DNA of 64,000 nt from Gilliamella apicola (GTDB taxonomy: Bacteria; Pseudomonadota; Gammaproteobacteria; Enterobacterales; Orbaceae), in the NCBI RefSeq assembly GCF_003202915.1, contig NZ_QGLP01000004.1, positions 248,001 through 312,000 of the forward strand, written 5' to 3'. The notes beneath the pieces were generated by a model. It had not been told where the DNA came from, did not search any database, and was given only the letters and a program-made list of their open reading frames with translations. Below are positions 18,730 to 29,245 of the stretch, in pieces (within the stretch, counting starts at the first letter, position 1; the number at the start of each line of letters is the position of its first letter). Made by a program: the position numbers and the translations under genes.

Positions 18730-19008
18730 ATGATAAAACAAGTTAATATCCAAGTATCAGGCCGCGTTCAAGGTGTAGGTTTTCGTTTTTTTACCTATCA
18801 GCAGGCAAATAAATTAGGTTTAGTTGGTACGGTAAAAAATTTGTCTAATGGTGATGTTGAAATTATTGTTCAAGGTGAAGATATTGCGTTAGAGAAAATG
18901 TTGCACTGGTTAGAAGAGGGAGGGCCCCGATCAGCAACTATAACTGATATTCGCGTTAATCAAGTCGTCATTGATACTAATTTAACATCTTTCAATATTG
19001 GATATTGA
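18730..19008 (+). CDS. Acylphosphatase
   Basis: A 92-residue acylphosphatase (E. coli YccX is also 92). It hydrolyses acyl-phosphates such as acetyl-phosphate or carbamoyl-phosphate. The signature GRVQGVGFR holds the phosphate-binding Arg, and the catalytic Asn follows in VKNLSNGDVE. The ATG at 18730 gives the standard N terminus MIKQVNIQVSG; the frame extends five codons to a TTG that has little support. Single gene, not obviously part of an operon. Confidence 0.93.
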   Translation: MIKQVNIQVSGRVQGVGFRFFTYQQANKLGLVGTVKNLSNGDVEIIVQGEDIALEKMLHWLEEGGPRSATITDIRVNQVVIDTNLTSFNIGY

Positions 19009-19114
19009 TCTAAAATTCAAATTAATTTCAGAAAAATTATCATTATGAAATGATGCTATTCAAAGTAGAATTGAACTGGCAGGTTAATATCTATAATAAT
19101 AGTTAAATGATAGT

Positions 19115-19708
19115 TTAACGTTTACGCAAATAACCTAACACACGAAAAGAATCGATTTTCCATCCTCCATCCCTAAATATTAATGGAAAGGTCGTGCGAC
19201 TTCTGGCTGTTGGACCAGGATTTTGTTGGACGATCTCAATTTCATTGTCAGTAACTTTACTGATGATGGCTACATGACCATATTTAGACCAATCAAAAAT
19301 AATAATATCGTCAACTTGAGGTTTGGTGGGGGATCCATTATGAAACTGAAGTAAATTTCGTTTAGGATTAAGACTTCCATCTGGTATTGAATCATCAAAA
19401 AAATCTTTGGCATGACCATAACTGTCAGGCATTTTATGATTAAAACGTTCATAGTAATAACGTTTAATAAATTCAACACATTGATACTTTAGTCCTAAAT
19501 TATAACCATCTTTTGATACATTCCTACCACTTACATTATTTATTGAACCATTATAATAAACTTTAACGCCATTAAACTCATCAACAACCATGCCAATTTT
19601 ACTTTCATCAACATCTAAATCAGCATAAACAAAATGACAAAAACCATAACCTAATAATATTAATAAAATAATTATTGAGATAATAATTTTTCTAGAACTT
19701 AATAACAT
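19115..19708 (-). CDS. Secreted or membrane-anchored CHAP-domain protein (NlpC/P60-like fold)
   Basis: A 197-residue protein with an N-terminal hydrophobic segment (residues 8-25), either an uncleaved anchor or a signal peptide, followed by a CHAP-type cysteine peptidase/amidase domain. The putative catalytic Cys77 is in YQCVEF and His145 in YGHVAII. The YQCVEFIKR segment resembles the amidase half of glutathionylspermidine synthase/amidase as well as peptidoglycan amidases. Expected location is the periplasm. It is a single gene, divergent from lptC. It could be a cell-wall hydrolase, a polyamine-conjugate amidase or an antibacterial amidase; I see no immunity gene beside it. Confidence 0.75.
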   Translation of the reverse strand: MLLSSRKIIISIIILLILLGYGFCHFVYADLDVDESKIGMVVDEFNGVKVYYNGSINNVSGRNVSKDGYNLGLKYQCVEFIKRYYYERFNHKMPDSYGHAKDFFDDSIPDGSLNPKRNLLQFHNGSPTKPQVDDIIIFDWSKYGHVAIISKVTDNEIEIVQQNPGPTARSRTTFPLIFRDGGWKIDSFRVLGYLRKR

Positions 19709-20029
19709 TTAGGGGCCCTATTACATATCTTTTTATCATTAATCTGATCAGATGATTTTGATTAAATCTATATCTTAAAAACAAAGAATGCTTTGATCCG
19801 TAAAATGTTATATATATTATCAATAAATGTTATCAATTTTATATAAAAAATGAAAATTTATTAGTAAATTATTAATGTTTTCAATTATTATTTTATCGTT
19901 ACTTAACTTCTTTTAATGTCAGATATTAATTTATTAAAAAATAAAGTAAAATAAGATAATCTTGGGGTAATTAGTAATAAAGGTCCATGTTATTAATGAT
20001 TAATCTTATTCACGTAATTAACGTAAACT
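19709..20029. other. AT-rich gap between the CHAP gene and lptC
   Basis: This 321-nt stretch is very AT-rich. It has a perfect 10-bp palindrome, TCTGATCAGA, near 19742, but no open frame, strong promoter or terminator that I can support. It must contain the divergent promoters for the CHAP gene and lptCAB-rpoN. Confidence 0.4.
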
Positions 20030-20596
20030 ATGAATAAAAAAAATTTAATCTGTATCATTCTGCTTATTTTGATAATTGGTATTTATTACCGTTACCAAAT
20101 AGACGATAGCGCTTCTATTGCGTCATCAAACACAAATTCGCCTAATACACCTATTTATCAAAGTGATGATATGATAACCAATGTTTATGATTTATCAGGC
20201 TATATGGTATATAAGATTGAATCAAACAAAGTAAGACATTTTGATAATACGGAAAATACTGATTTTGATTTACCTAATGTGACACTTTACGATCAGGATC
20301 ATGCGGCTACTTGGCATATTAAAGCAAAACGCGCGACGTTGACTAATGATAAATTAATCCACCTTTATCAAGATGTCGTGTTAACAAATTTAACCCCGGA
20401 ATCGCAATTACAACAAGTGTTAACCGATAATGCTGTAGTTGATTTAAAAACACAACTGGTAACGTCTGATGATCCAGTAAAAATTAAAGGAATAGGCTTT
20501 TTTTCGACGGGCATCGGTTTAATCGGTGATTTAAGAGAAAAAACGGCAAATATACTTGAGAATATAAAAACCTTTTATAATACTGAGGCGCAATAA
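20030..20596 (+). CDS. lptC: LPS export system protein LptC
   Basis: A 188-residue bitopic inner-membrane protein, close to E. coli LptC (191). It has one N-terminal membrane helix (residues 5-20) and a periplasmic beta-jellyroll that receives LPS from LptB2FG and passes it to LptA. The family-typical 'D..L.NV.LYDQD....WHIKA..A' pattern is visible at residues 80-105. No strong ribosome site precedes the ATG. It is the first gene of lptCAB-rpoN. In enterobacteria kdsC sits upstream; here the neighbour is a divergent CHAP gene. Confidence 0.92.
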   Translation: MNKKNLICIILLILIIGIYYRYQIDDSASIASSNTNSPNTPIYQSDDMITNVYDLSGYMVYKIESNKVRHFDNTENTDFDLPNVTLYDQDHAATWHIKAKRATLTNDKLIHLYQDVVLTNLTPESQLQQVLTDNAVVDLKTQLVTSDDPVKIKGIGFFSTGIGLIGDLREKTANILENIKTFYNTEAQ

Positions 20597-20600
20597 AAAA

Positions 20601-21155
20601 ATGAAATTAAAAAAACAAGCAATTTATCTATTGTATTTTTTATTCTGTTTATCATTTGCTTGTTTTGCAGATGAAGTCACTTTGGAATCTTCTTCCTCAC
20701 CAAAAGACCAGAAGATGTTTGCTAGTGACAAGCCTATTATGATTGATGCTGACAATCAGCAAATTGATATTGAAAAAAATATTATCACCTTCAGTGGTAA
20801 TGTTCAGATTGTTCAAGAAGGTTTAACAATATGGGCTGATAAAGTTGTTATGACCGATATGCAAGATTCAACAAAACAAAAAATTACCGGATATGGTAAC
20901 CCTGTAAAATATAAACAGATTATGCCTCAAAATAACAAAATTGTGACAGGGCATTCAACGCAGGTTATCTATGATGTGAAGGATAGCAACATCATATTGC
21001 AAGGGGATGCGGAACTAGTTCAGGATGATAATCGCATTAAAAGTTCGCTTATTACTTATGATTTAAAAAGACAACGAATATTTGCACAACCAGGTAGAAA
21101 TGAACGGGTAAAAACTACTATTATCCCAAATCAAGTTAAAGAGATGAACAAATAA
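20601..21155 (+). CDS. lptA: LPS transport periplasmic protein LptA
   Basis: A 184-residue periplasmic protein with a cleavable signal peptide (about residues 1-23, ending CFA-D) and an OstA/LptA beta-jellyroll. The repeated strands include [19 protein letters not shown]. It polymerises to bridge LptC and LptD across the periplasm. The gene begins 4 nt after the lptC stop, and the end is 1 nt from lptB, typical of one translated unit. Confidence 0.95.
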   Translation: MKLKKQAIYLLYFLFCLSFACFADEVTLESSSSPKDQKMFASDKPIMIDADNQQIDIEKNIITFSGNVQIVQEGLTIWADKVVMTDMQDSTKQKITGYGNPVKYKQIMPQNNKIVTGHSTQVIYDVKDSNIILQGDAELVQDDNRIKSSLITYDLKRQRIFAQPGRNERVKTTIIPNQVKEMNK

Positions 21156-21156
21156 T

Positions 21157-21882
21157 ATGTCAATTTTAAAAGCCGAAAACCTCGCTAAAGTTTATAAAAA
21201 GCGGCGTGTTGTTGAAGATGTAAGTTTAACAGTCAATTCTGGTGAAATAGTTGGCTTGCTTGGTCCTAATGGTGCGGGTAAAACCACGACTTTTTATATG
21301 GTAGTTGGCATAGTCACTTTAAATGCCGGAAAAATCTATCTTGATGATCATGATATTAGTATCTTACCACTACATGAGCGCGCTCAAAAAGGTATTGGTT
21401 ATTTACCACAAGAAGCCTCGATATTTAGAAAATTATCGGTTATCGATAATATTTTGGCTATATTGGAGACGCGTAAAGATATTGATAAAAATGAAAAATT
21501 AAATCGAGCAGAAGAGCTACTAGAAGAATTCCATATTACGCATATACGAAACAATATTGGTCAATCTTTATCAGGTGGTGAAAGACGAAGAGTTGAAATT
21601 GCTAGAGCCTTGGCTGCTAATCCAAAATTTATTTTACTCGATGAACCTTTTGCTGGGGTCGATCCGATCTCAGTTATTGATATCAAAAATATCATTAAAC
21701 ATCTACGCGATCGTGGATTAGGCGTACTAATTACCGATCATAATGTCCGTGAAACGCTTGATGTTTGTGAACGCGCCTATATAGTAAATAAAGGACATTT
21801 AATTGCTGAAGGTACACCTGATAGTATTTTAAATAATGAATATGTTAAACGCGTTTACTTAGGACATGAATTCAGATTATAG
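21157..21882 (+). CDS. lptB: LPS export ABC transporter ATP-binding protein LptB
   Basis: A 241-residue ABC ATPase, the same length as E. coli LptB. Walker A is GPNGAGKTT at about residue 36, the signature motif [10 protein letters not shown] is at about 139, and Walker B ends [11 protein letters not shown]. It powers extraction of LPS from the inner membrane as part of LptB2FG; lptF and lptG are not in this window. It is tightly packed between lptA and rpoN. Confidence 0.98.
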   Translation: MSILKAENLAKVYKKRRVVEDVSLTVNSGEIVGLLGPNGAGKTTTFYMVVGIVTLNAGKIYLDDHDISILPLHERAQKGIGYLPQEASIFRKLSVIDNILAILETRKDIDKNEKLNRAEELLEEFHITHIRNNIGQSLSGGERRRVEIARALAANPKFILLDEPFAGVDPISVIDIKNIIKHLRDRGLGVLITDHNVRETLDVCERAYIVNKGHLIAEGTPDSILNNEYVKRVYLGHEFRL

Positions 21883-21885
21883 ATT

Positions 21886-23304
21886 ATGATAAAACAAGGC
21901 TTACAACTGAAGATTTCTCAACAGTTGTCAATGACGCCACAATTGCAACTCGCAATTCGTATGTTGCAATTGTCGACTCTAGAGTTAAGACAAGAAATTC
22001 AAACTGCACTTGAAAATAATCCACTATTGGAAATTGCTGATCAATATGATGAAATTAATGTTGAGCAGCAAGATCTTGGCGAAAATATTGATACGCGTGA
22101 AGCATTAGATAGTCAAGAAATTCCTGAAGATATCCCTTTAGATGCATCTTTAGATGATATTTACACTGCAGGTACACCATCAGGAACCTATTCAGATTAT
22201 CGTACTGATGAATTACCCATCTATCAAGGTGAAACACACGAAACCTTACATGACTATTTAAATTGGCAATTGGATTTAACGCCTTTTAGTGATATTGATC
22301 GTGCAATTGCGTTATCGATTATTGAAGCAATTGATGATAGAGGTTACCTAACCGTTTCTAGTGAAGAAATTTTAGATGAACAAGGTAATAATGAAATTGA
22401 GCTCGACGAAGTTGAAGCTGTATTAAAGCGAATTTGGCATTTTGATCCAATTGGAGTTGGAGCAAGAACTTTACAAGAATGTTTGACTATTCAAATTCAA
22501 CACTTAACGCCACCAGCGTTAGTCAAAGAGATCATCGATAACTATCTAGATTTATTAGCAAGCCACGATTATAGAACTCTTAAAAAACGGTTAAATGCTT
22601 CTGATGAGCAGTTAAAAGAGGCGATTGATTTTATTCAGCATTTACAACCTTATCCTGGTGACTCAGTTAATACTATGCCACCGGATTATGTTATTCCAGA
22701 CGTTGTGGTTAAAAAAATTGCCGGTAAATGGATAGCGGAATTGAACAGTGATACAGTTCCAACGCTACGCATCAATCAACAATATGCAGCGATGGAAAAG
22801 ATAAGTAATGAAAGTGACAGCCAATATATTCGCTCAAATTTACAAGAAGCCAATTGGTTTATTAAAAGCGTCGAAAATCGTAATGAGACTTTATTAAAAG
22901 TTAGTCAATTTATTGTTGAGCACCAACAAGCTTTTTTTGAAAATGGTGCTGAATATATGAAACCAATGATTTTGTCTGATGTTGCCGAGGCGATTGATAT
23001 GCATGAGTCGACTATCTCGCGAGTGACAACACAGAAGTATTTACAATGCCCAACTGGCATCTTCGAGTTAAAATTTTTTTTCTCAAGCCATGTTAATACT
23101 GAATCTGGTGGAGAAGCCTCGTCCACAGCCATTCGGGCATTAATTAAAAAATATATTTCAGAGGAAGATGCTAAAAAGCCTTTGAGTGATAGCAAATTAG
23201 TTTCAATCCTTGAAAATCAAGGTATCATTATTGCTCGGCGAACGGTAGCAAAATATCGTGAGGCATTGTCGATACCACCTTCAAATCAACGAAAACAGCT
23301 TTGA
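21886..23304 (+). CDS. rpoN: RNA polymerase sigma-54 factor
   Basis: A 472-residue sigma-54 (E. coli RpoN 477). The Gln/Leu-rich region I ([22 protein letters not shown]) is followed by an acidic linker, the core-binding domain, the HTH, and the C-terminal RpoN box [15 protein letters not shown] that contacts the -24 element. It starts 3 nt after lptB. The usual downstream genes hpf, ptsN, rapZ and npr are absent: a terminator follows immediately and the next gene is on the other strand. Confidence 0.98.
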   Translation: MIKQGLQLKISQQLSMTPQLQLAIRMLQLSTLELRQEIQTALENNPLLEIADQYDEINVEQQDLGENIDTREALDSQEIPEDIPLDASLDDIYTAGTPSGTYSDYRTDELPIYQGETHETLHDYLNWQLDLTPFSDIDRAIALSIIEAIDDRGYLTVSSEEILDEQGNNEIELDEVEAVLKRIWHFDPIGVGARTLQECLTIQIQHLTPPALVKEIIDNYLDLLASHDYRTLKKRLNASDEQLKEAIDFIQHLQPYPGDSVNTMPPDYVIPDVVVKKIAGKWIAELNSDTVPTLRINQQYAAMEKISNESDSQYIRSNLQEANWFIKSVENRNETLLKVSQFIVEHQQAFFENGAEYMKPMILSDVAEAIDMHESTISRVTTQKYLQCPTGIFELKFFFSSHVNTESGGEASSTAIRALIKKYISEEDAKKPLSDSKLVSILENQGIIIARRTVAKYREALSIPPSNQRKQL

Positions 23305-23337
23305 TATTGGATAGCTGTTTTCGATTCTTTTTTTATT
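23291..23337 (+). terminator. rpoN terminator
   Basis: GAAAACAGCT (23291-23300) pairs with AGCTGTTTTC (23313-23322) around a 12-nt loop, then GATTC and a run of seven T. The left arm is inside the last codons of rpoN, so transcription stops right after that gene. Confidence 0.85.
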
Positions 23338-23342
23338 AATTT

Positions 23343-24107
23343 CTAAATTACTTTTTGCGTTTCAATAATCATCATATCAGAGGTAAAAGAACCATCTGAT
23401 TGTAATTCGAAGTAAGATTTTGTATCTTGAGATGCACTTATTTGATAAGTCCTTATCGCATCCACTAAATTATTCGGTGTACGCATACGTTTTATCCAAC
23501 TATCAAAATTCAAGGGTAAACGATGGCGTTGAATCTTATCAATAGTAAATCCAGCTTCGCTTAAAAATGTCAGCCATTCGCCAGGCGTATAGTCGCGTAC
23601 GTGGGAAGTATCACGTAGTGCTTCAATCGTTTGTAACCAAATATCTAAAACAGGCTGACCAGGAGAAACGACATCCATAATAATTAACTTACCATTTGGT
23701 TTGGTAATTCGATGTAATTCACGCAAACTCTTACCTACATCCTGCCAATGATGGGCAGAATACCGACTGACTACAATATCAAAATAGTTATCGTCAAATG
23801 GTTGATGCTCAGCATAACCATGCACGGTGCTAATATTTTTTAAGTTACGTTCATCAGCAGTTTGTTCAACCACTGCTAACATTTGCTCCGATAGATCATA
23901 GGCTGTGACATGTTTGACCTGTTTTGCTGCAATAAAACTGACATGGCCTGCGCCACACCCCATATCTAAAAATTCAGCATTAGGATAATTAGTTAAAAAA
24001 CTGGCTAGATATTCAAGATCAGCACCTTGAGCATGAACTTTACTGCTTAAGTAGGCGTTAGCTTGCTGACCGAACTGTTGATTTACTTTATCGTGATGGG
24101 TTGTCAT
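23343..24107 (-). CDS. Class I SAM-dependent methyltransferase (UbiE/YafE-like)
   Basis: A 254-residue Rossmann-fold methyltransferase. Motif I is FLDMGCGAGHVS near residue 48, the acidic residue that binds the SAM ribose is in TAYDLSEQM, and motif IV is near DIVVSRYSAHHW. It resembles E. coli YafE and the UbiE/BioC group, but its substrate is not evident; it is not a canonical UbiE or BioC. It is downstream of leuD but separated from it by a hairpin. Confidence 0.8.
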   Translation of the reverse strand: MTTHHDKVNQQFGQQANAYLSSKVHAQGADLEYLASFLTNYPNAEFLDMGCGAGHVSFIAAKQVKHVTAYDLSEQMLAVVEQTADERNLKNISTVHGYAEHQPFDDNYFDIVVSRYSAHHWQDVGKSLRELHRITKPNGKLIIMDVVSPGQPVLDIWLQTIEALRDTSHVRDYTPGEWLTFLSEAGFTIDKIQRHRLPLNFDSWIKRMRTPNNLVDAIRTYQISASQDTKSYFELQSDGSFTSDMMIIETQKVI

Positions 24108-24120
24108 TAATTATTCCTAT

Positions 24121-24139
24121 AAAAGGCGCTTGCGCGCCT
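24121..24139 (-). terminator. Terminator at the end of the leu operon
   Basis: AGGCGC and GCGCCT (24124-24129 and 24134-24139) form a GC-rich stem with a 4-nt loop. On the minus strand it is followed by TTTTAT. It lies 7 nt after the leuD stop. The short T-run may allow some read-through into the methyltransferase gene. Confidence 0.65.
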
Positions 24140-24146
24140 AAATAAA

Positions 24147-24749
24147 TTAATTTAAGAATGTAGGAATTTTATGCTCAAAAGAGCTGATAGCATCTTCATG
24201 TTGCAAGGTTAAACCTATATTGTCTAAACCATTTAATAAACAGTGGCGTTTGAAGGCATCAATTTTAAATGAATATTGCTTATCACCCGCGATCACGACT
24301 TCATTTACTAAGTCGATAGTGAATTCAATTCCCTCATTGGCTTCAACCAATTTAAATAACTCATCAACTTCTTCTTCTGATAAGTTAACTAATAATAGTT
24401 GATTATTAAATGAGTTATTATAGAAAATATCAGCGAAGCTTGAACCAATGATAGTTTTAAAACCATAATCAGTTAATGCCCATGGTGCGTGTTCACGCGA
24501 TGATCCACAACCAAAGTTTTCACGAGTCAATAAGATACTTGCGCCTTTATAACGAGGTTTATTTAATACAAATTCTGGATTAGGTTGTTTGCCAGCATCA
24601 TCTAAAAATCGCCATTCATGAAATGCATGTTGCCCAAATCCGGTACGAGTAACTTTCTGTAAAAATTGTTTAGGAATAATCGCATCGGTATCGACGTTCG
24701 CGGCATCTAAAGGCACGACTAATCCAGTATGTGTAGTAAATTTTGCCAT
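24147..24749 (-). CDS. leuD: 3-isopropylmalate dehydratase small subunit
   Basis: A 200-residue LeuD, the swivelling domain of isopropylmalate isomerase, which converts 2- to 3-isopropylmalate. Family signatures are [13 protein letters not shown] near residue 18 and the substrate-loop [13 protein letters not shown] near residue 85. Length equals that of E. coli LeuD (201). It starts 11 nt after leuC and is the last gene of leuABCD. Confidence 0.98.
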   Translation of the reverse strand: MAKFTTHTGLVVPLDAANVDTDAIIPKQFLQKVTRTGFGQHAFHEWRFLDDAGKQPNPEFVLNKPRYKGASILLTRENFGCGSSREHAPWALTDYGFKTIIGSSFADIFYNNSFNNQLLLVNLSEEEVDELFKLVEANEGIEFTIDLVNEVVIAGDKQYSFKIDAFKRHCLLNGLDNIGLTLQHEDAISSFEHKIPTFLN

Positions 24750-24760
24750 GACAAGTCTCC

Positions 24761-26170
24761 TTAAAATGGTTTGCGAATATCAGTAAAATGACCAGTAATG
24801 GCCGCCGCAGCTGCCATTGCCGGGCTAACTAAATGCGTTCTGGCATCACGGCCTTGGCGTCCTTCAAAATTACGGTTACTGGTTGATGCACAGCGATCAC
24901 CTGGTGCTAATTTATCATCATTCATCGCTAGACACATTGAACATCCTGGTAAACGCCACTCAAAACCGGCATCGATAAAAATCTTATCTAATCCTTCAGC
25001 CTCTGCCTGTTCACGCACCGGACCGGAACCCGGAACGACTAAAGCTTGAACACCATCGGCGATTTTACGACCTTTGGCAACTTCAGCGGCGGCACGCAGA
25101 TCTTCGATACGAGAATTAGTACAAGATCCAATAAACACTTTATTGATCTTAATATCAGACATTTTAGTTCCCGCGGTTAACCCCATATAGGCTAATGCGC
25201 GTTCAGCTGAATGTTTTTCAATTGGATCGGAAAAATCTTGAGGATTTGGTACTTGAGAATCAATAGCGGTTACTTGACCAGGATTAGTTCCCCAAGTTAC
25301 TTGCGGAGCAATATCTTTTGCTTCTAAAGTCACAATCGTATCGAAATGTGCTCCTTCATCTGTTTTTAAGGTTTTCCAGTAAGCAACAGCTTGCTCAAAA
25401 TCTTCTCCTTTAGGTGAGAATTGACGACCTTTTAAATATTCAAATGTGGTTTCATCTGGTGCAACTAATCCAGCTTTGGCACCCATTTCAATGGCCATAT
25501 TACATAATGTCATTCGGCCTTCCATTGACAAAGAAGTAATGGCTTCGCCACAAAACTCAACTACATGACCTGTACCACCAGCACTGGTTGTTTTACCAAT
25601 GATCGCTAGAATAATATCTTTGGCGGTAATGCCATTAGCGACTTTGCCTTTGACCTCGATTTTCATCGTTTTAGCGCGACCTTGTTTCAATGTTTGGGTG
25701 GCTAAAACGTGTTCAACTTCCGATGTCCCAATCCCAAAAGCTAATGCACCAAAAGCGCCATGTGTTGCGGTGTGTGAGTCACCACAAACTATCGTCATAC
25801 CCGGTAATGTCATGCCTTGCTCAGGGCCAACAACATGAACAATACCGCGTAATGGACTTTGTAAACCGTATAAAGAAACGCCAAACTCTTCTGCATTTTT
25901 AGCTAATTCGGTTAGCTGAATTCGTGCCATCTCACTACAAGCGCTTAAATCATTACTTTTCGTTGAGGTGTTGTGATCCATTGTGGCGAAGGTTTTATGT
26001 GGTTGTCGGACTTTACGATTCATTGCGCGTAAACCATCAAAGGCCTGAGGAGAGGTGACTTCATGAACCAAATGGCGGTCGATATACAAAATAGGGGTTT
26101 CATTTGGAGCTTCATAGACAACATGTGCATCATATAATTTTTGATACAATGTTTTTGGTTTTGTAGACAT
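24761..26170 (-). CDS. leuC: 3-isopropylmalate dehydratase large subunit
   Basis: A 469-residue aconitase-family subunit (E. coli LeuC 466). It carries the [4Fe-4S] cluster ligands: Cys in FIGSCTNSR near residue 349, and the CSMC pair in [10 protein letters not shown] near residue 410. Other signatures are [19 protein letters not shown] and the C-terminal [12 protein letters not shown]. It acts with LeuD in leucine biosynthesis. Confidence 0.98.
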   Translation of the reverse strand: MSTKPKTLYQKLYDAHVVYEAPNETPILYIDRHLVHEVTSPQAFDGLRAMNRKVRQPHKTFATMDHNTSTKSNDLSACSEMARIQLTELAKNAEEFGVSLYGLQSPLRGIVHVVGPEQGMTLPGMTIVCGDSHTATHGAFGALAFGIGTSEVEHVLATQTLKQGRAKTMKIEVKGKVANGITAKDIILAIIGKTTSAGGTGHVVEFCGEAITSLSMEGRMTLCNMAIEMGAKAGLVAPDETTFEYLKGRQFSPKGEDFEQAVAYWKTLKTDEGAHFDTIVTLEAKDIAPQVTWGTNPGQVTAIDSQVPNPQDFSDPIEKHSAERALAYMGLTAGTKMSDIKINKVFIGSCTNSRIEDLRAAAEVAKGRKIADGVQALVVPGSGPVREQAEAEGLDKIFIDAGFEWRLPGCSMCLAMNDDKLAPGDRCASTSNRNFEGRQGRDARTHLVSPAMAAAAAITGHFTDIRKPF

Positions 26171-26234
26171 TGCTTATATTCCTTTAATATTCTTTAAAAG
26201 GGTTAATATAATTTATTAACCCTTGCTCTAAAAA

Positions 26235-27323
<1,089 letters not shown>

Positions 27324-27375
27324 TTATAATTAATTTAAGTATTTCGTTATTGAATGACGAAATAGCAACTATTTG

Positions 27376-28923
27376 TTAATCATGGTGCAATTTTTGTTTT
27401 TGCTCAGCAACTTGATTCGCTCTATAAACATTATTTAATACATTAATTAATGCTAATGCTGATGAATGTACAATATCAGTCGCAAGCCCAACACCGTGGA
27501 ATTTGCGCCCTTTATATTCGGCAACGATATCAACTTGACCTAAGGCATTTTCGCCCTGTCCTTTAGAGGCTAATTGATATTTTACAATTGATATTGGTTC
27601 GCCAGTGATGCGATGTATCGCTTGATAAACTGCATCAACTGGACCATTACCGGTTGCTGCATCTGAATATTTTTGATCGCCAATGGTCAAACTCACAGAA
27701 GCCGTTGAAACGACAGTGGAACCCGACTGAACATTGAAATAATCCAATACATAATGTTCTTGATCGTCTTTAAGTTGATTAATAAAGATCAACGCTTCTA
27801 AATCATAATCAAAAACTTGGCCTTTTTTATCGGCAAGCTCTAAAAAGGCACTATATACTTGATCTAAATTATAATCGCCATCGTGGTAACCTAACTCTTC
27901 TAAACGATGTTTAACCGCCGCTCGACCTGAACGCGAAGTTAAATTTAATTGGATTTGATTTAAACCGATTGACTCAGGGGTCATAATTTCGTAGGTTTCG
28001 CGATTTTTTAATACGCCATCTTGATGGATACCCGATGAGTGCGCAAAGGCATTACTACCAATAACCGCCTTGTTAGACGGTATTGGTGTATTGGTAATTT
28101 GGCTGACAATTTGGCTGGTACGATAGATTTCTTGATGATTGATATTGGTGTGCACGTTTAAGATATTTTGACGGACTTTGATCGCCATAATGACTTCTTC
28201 TAAAGCCGTATTGCCCGCACGTTCACCTAAACCATTCATCGCGCCTTCAATCTGCCGAGCACCTTCTTGAATCGCGCTAATCGAGTTAGCCACCGACATA
28301 CCCAAGTCATCATGACAATGAACAGAGATAATCGCTTTATCAATGTTCGGGACACGTTCAAATAAGGTACGAATAATGCCACCAAATTGATAAGGGACAG
28401 TATAACCGACAGTATCTGGTATATTGATCGTCTTTGCCCCTGCTTGAATTGCTGCTTCAACAATCCGACATAAGTTATCAATTGGGGTACGGCCTGCATC
28501 TTCACAAGAAAACTCCACATCATCTGTATAATTACGTGCACGTTTAACACAGTGCACCGCCTTTTCGACAACATCTTCAAATGTCATCTTTAATTTATCT
28601 TTAACATGTAAGGTCGATGTCGCCATAAAAGTATGGATACGAAATTGATCGGCTACTTTTAACGCTTCGGCGGCAACATCAATATCCTTATCTATACAAC
28701 GAGACAACGCACATACACGACTATTTTTAATGGTTTTAGCAATAGTTTGTACTGATTCAAAATCACCTGGAGATGAGATAGGAAAACCAACTTCCATCAC
28801 ATCCACTCGCATTCTTTCTAATGCTAAAGCTATTTGTAATTTTTCTTTAACATTTAAACTTGCTTGTAACGCTTGCTCACCATCACGTAATGTTGTGTCA
28901 AAAATAATAATCTGATCGCTCAT
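27376..28923 (-). CDS. leuA: 2-isopropylmalate synthase
   Basis: A 515-residue LeuA (E. coli 523). The catalytic TIM barrel starts [15 protein letters not shown] and includes the metal-binding [13 protein letters not shown] and [10 protein letters not shown]-terminal LeuA allosteric domain (about residues 390-510, containing [14 protein letters not shown]) gives leucine feedback inhibition. It makes the first committed step from 2-ketoisovalerate and acetyl-CoA. It is preceded by a leader peptide gene and an attenuator. Confidence 0.98.
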   Translation of the reverse strand: MSDQIIIFDTTLRDGEQALQASLNVKEKLQIALALERMRVDVMEVGFPISSPGDFESVQTIAKTIKNSRVCALSRCIDKDIDVAAEALKVADQFRIHTFMATSTLHVKDKLKMTFEDVVEKAVHCVKRARNYTDDVEFSCEDAGRTPIDNLCRIVEAAIQAGAKTINIPDTVGYTVPYQFGGIIRTLFERVPNIDKAIISVHCHDDLGMSVANSISAIQEGARQIEGAMNGLGERAGNTALEEVIMAIKVRQNILNVHTNINHQEIYRTSQIVSQITNTPIPSNKAVIGSNAFAHSSGIHQDGVLKNRETYEIMTPESIGLNQIQLNLTSRSGRAAVKHRLEELGYHDGDYNLDQVYSAFLELADKKGQVFDYDLEALIFINQLKDDQEHYVLDYFNVQSGSTVVSTASVSLTIGDQKYSDAATGNGPVDAVYQAIHRITGEPISIVKYQLASKGQGENALGQVDIVAEYKGRKFHGVGLATDIVHSSALALINVLNNVYRANQVAEQKQKLHHD

Positions 28924-28974
28924 TGTTATTTCCTTTATATTTTAGCGCTATCACGGTATTTCAAGTTGAGAAAA

Positions 28975-29001
28975 CAAAAAACCCGCACTTTAGCGCGGGT
29001 T
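28975..29001 (-). terminator. leu operon attenuator terminator
   Basis: On the minus strand ACCCGCGC, a TAAA loop and GTGCGGGT form an 8-bp GC-rich stem with one G-U pair, followed by a run of six T. It lies between the leuL leader ORF and leuA, the position of a transcription attenuator controlled by ribosome stalling on leucine codons. Confidence 0.9.
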
Positions 29002-29036
29002 CTTGTTAATCTGTCGAGTTAATTATTAAATTACTT

Positions 29037-29111
29037 TTACTCCACACACAAGCTATCCGCGCAAACTGATGCGAGGAGGAGGCTGAGTAGGAGGTTAGTA
29101 TATTTAATCAT
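29037..29111 (-). CDS. leuL: leu operon leader peptide
   Basis: A 24-residue minus-strand ORF (starts MIKYTN, then LLLSLLL, ends LCVE) with seven Leu codons. Six lie within seven consecutive codons: CTC CTA CTC AGC CTC CTC CTC. It stands between a good sigma-70 promoter and the attenuator ahead of leuA, so stalling at these codons when Leu-tRNA is scarce should prevent terminator formation. The sequence differs from E. coli LeuL, as leader peptides usually do; only the Leu run and position are conserved. The ribosome site is weak (GAG). Confidence 0.88.
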   Translation of the reverse strand: MIKYTNLLLSLLLASVCADSLCVE

Positions 29112-29135
29112 TAACTGCTCAATTTTATTTATAAA

Positions 29136-29223
29136 TTATTGGTGATATTTTTATCAAATGATCATTGCTCTGTCAATGATTATTTGAATATTAATTGCTC
29201 ATTATGCTAAATATCACCAATAA
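29136..29223. repeat. Nested inverted repeats over the leu promoter
   Basis: An outer perfect 15-bp inverted repeat has arms at 29136-29150 (TTATTGGTGATATTT) and 29209-29223. Inside it, 29154-29167 (TCAAATGATCATTG) and 29174-29187 form a second 14-bp inverted repeat with one mismatch around a 6-nt loop. The two repeats have centres about 9 nt apart. The -35 and -10 of the leu promoter fall inside. They may be operator pairs, a cruciform-forming site, or the 3' hairpin of the preceding transporter operon. Confidence 0.8.
29148..29176 (-). promoter_or_regulatory. Predicted leu operon promoter
   Basis: Minus-strand TTGACA (29176-29171, a perfect -35) is separated by 17 nt from TAAAAA (29153-29148). 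Transcription would start near 29141, about 30 nt before leuL. Confidence 0.65.
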
Positions 29224-29245
29224 ATATATAGAAATTACAATACTA

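Noticed and set aside
24798-25902. Long plus-strand frames opposite leuC
   Set aside because: They are shadows caused by the codon pattern of leuC on the other strand.
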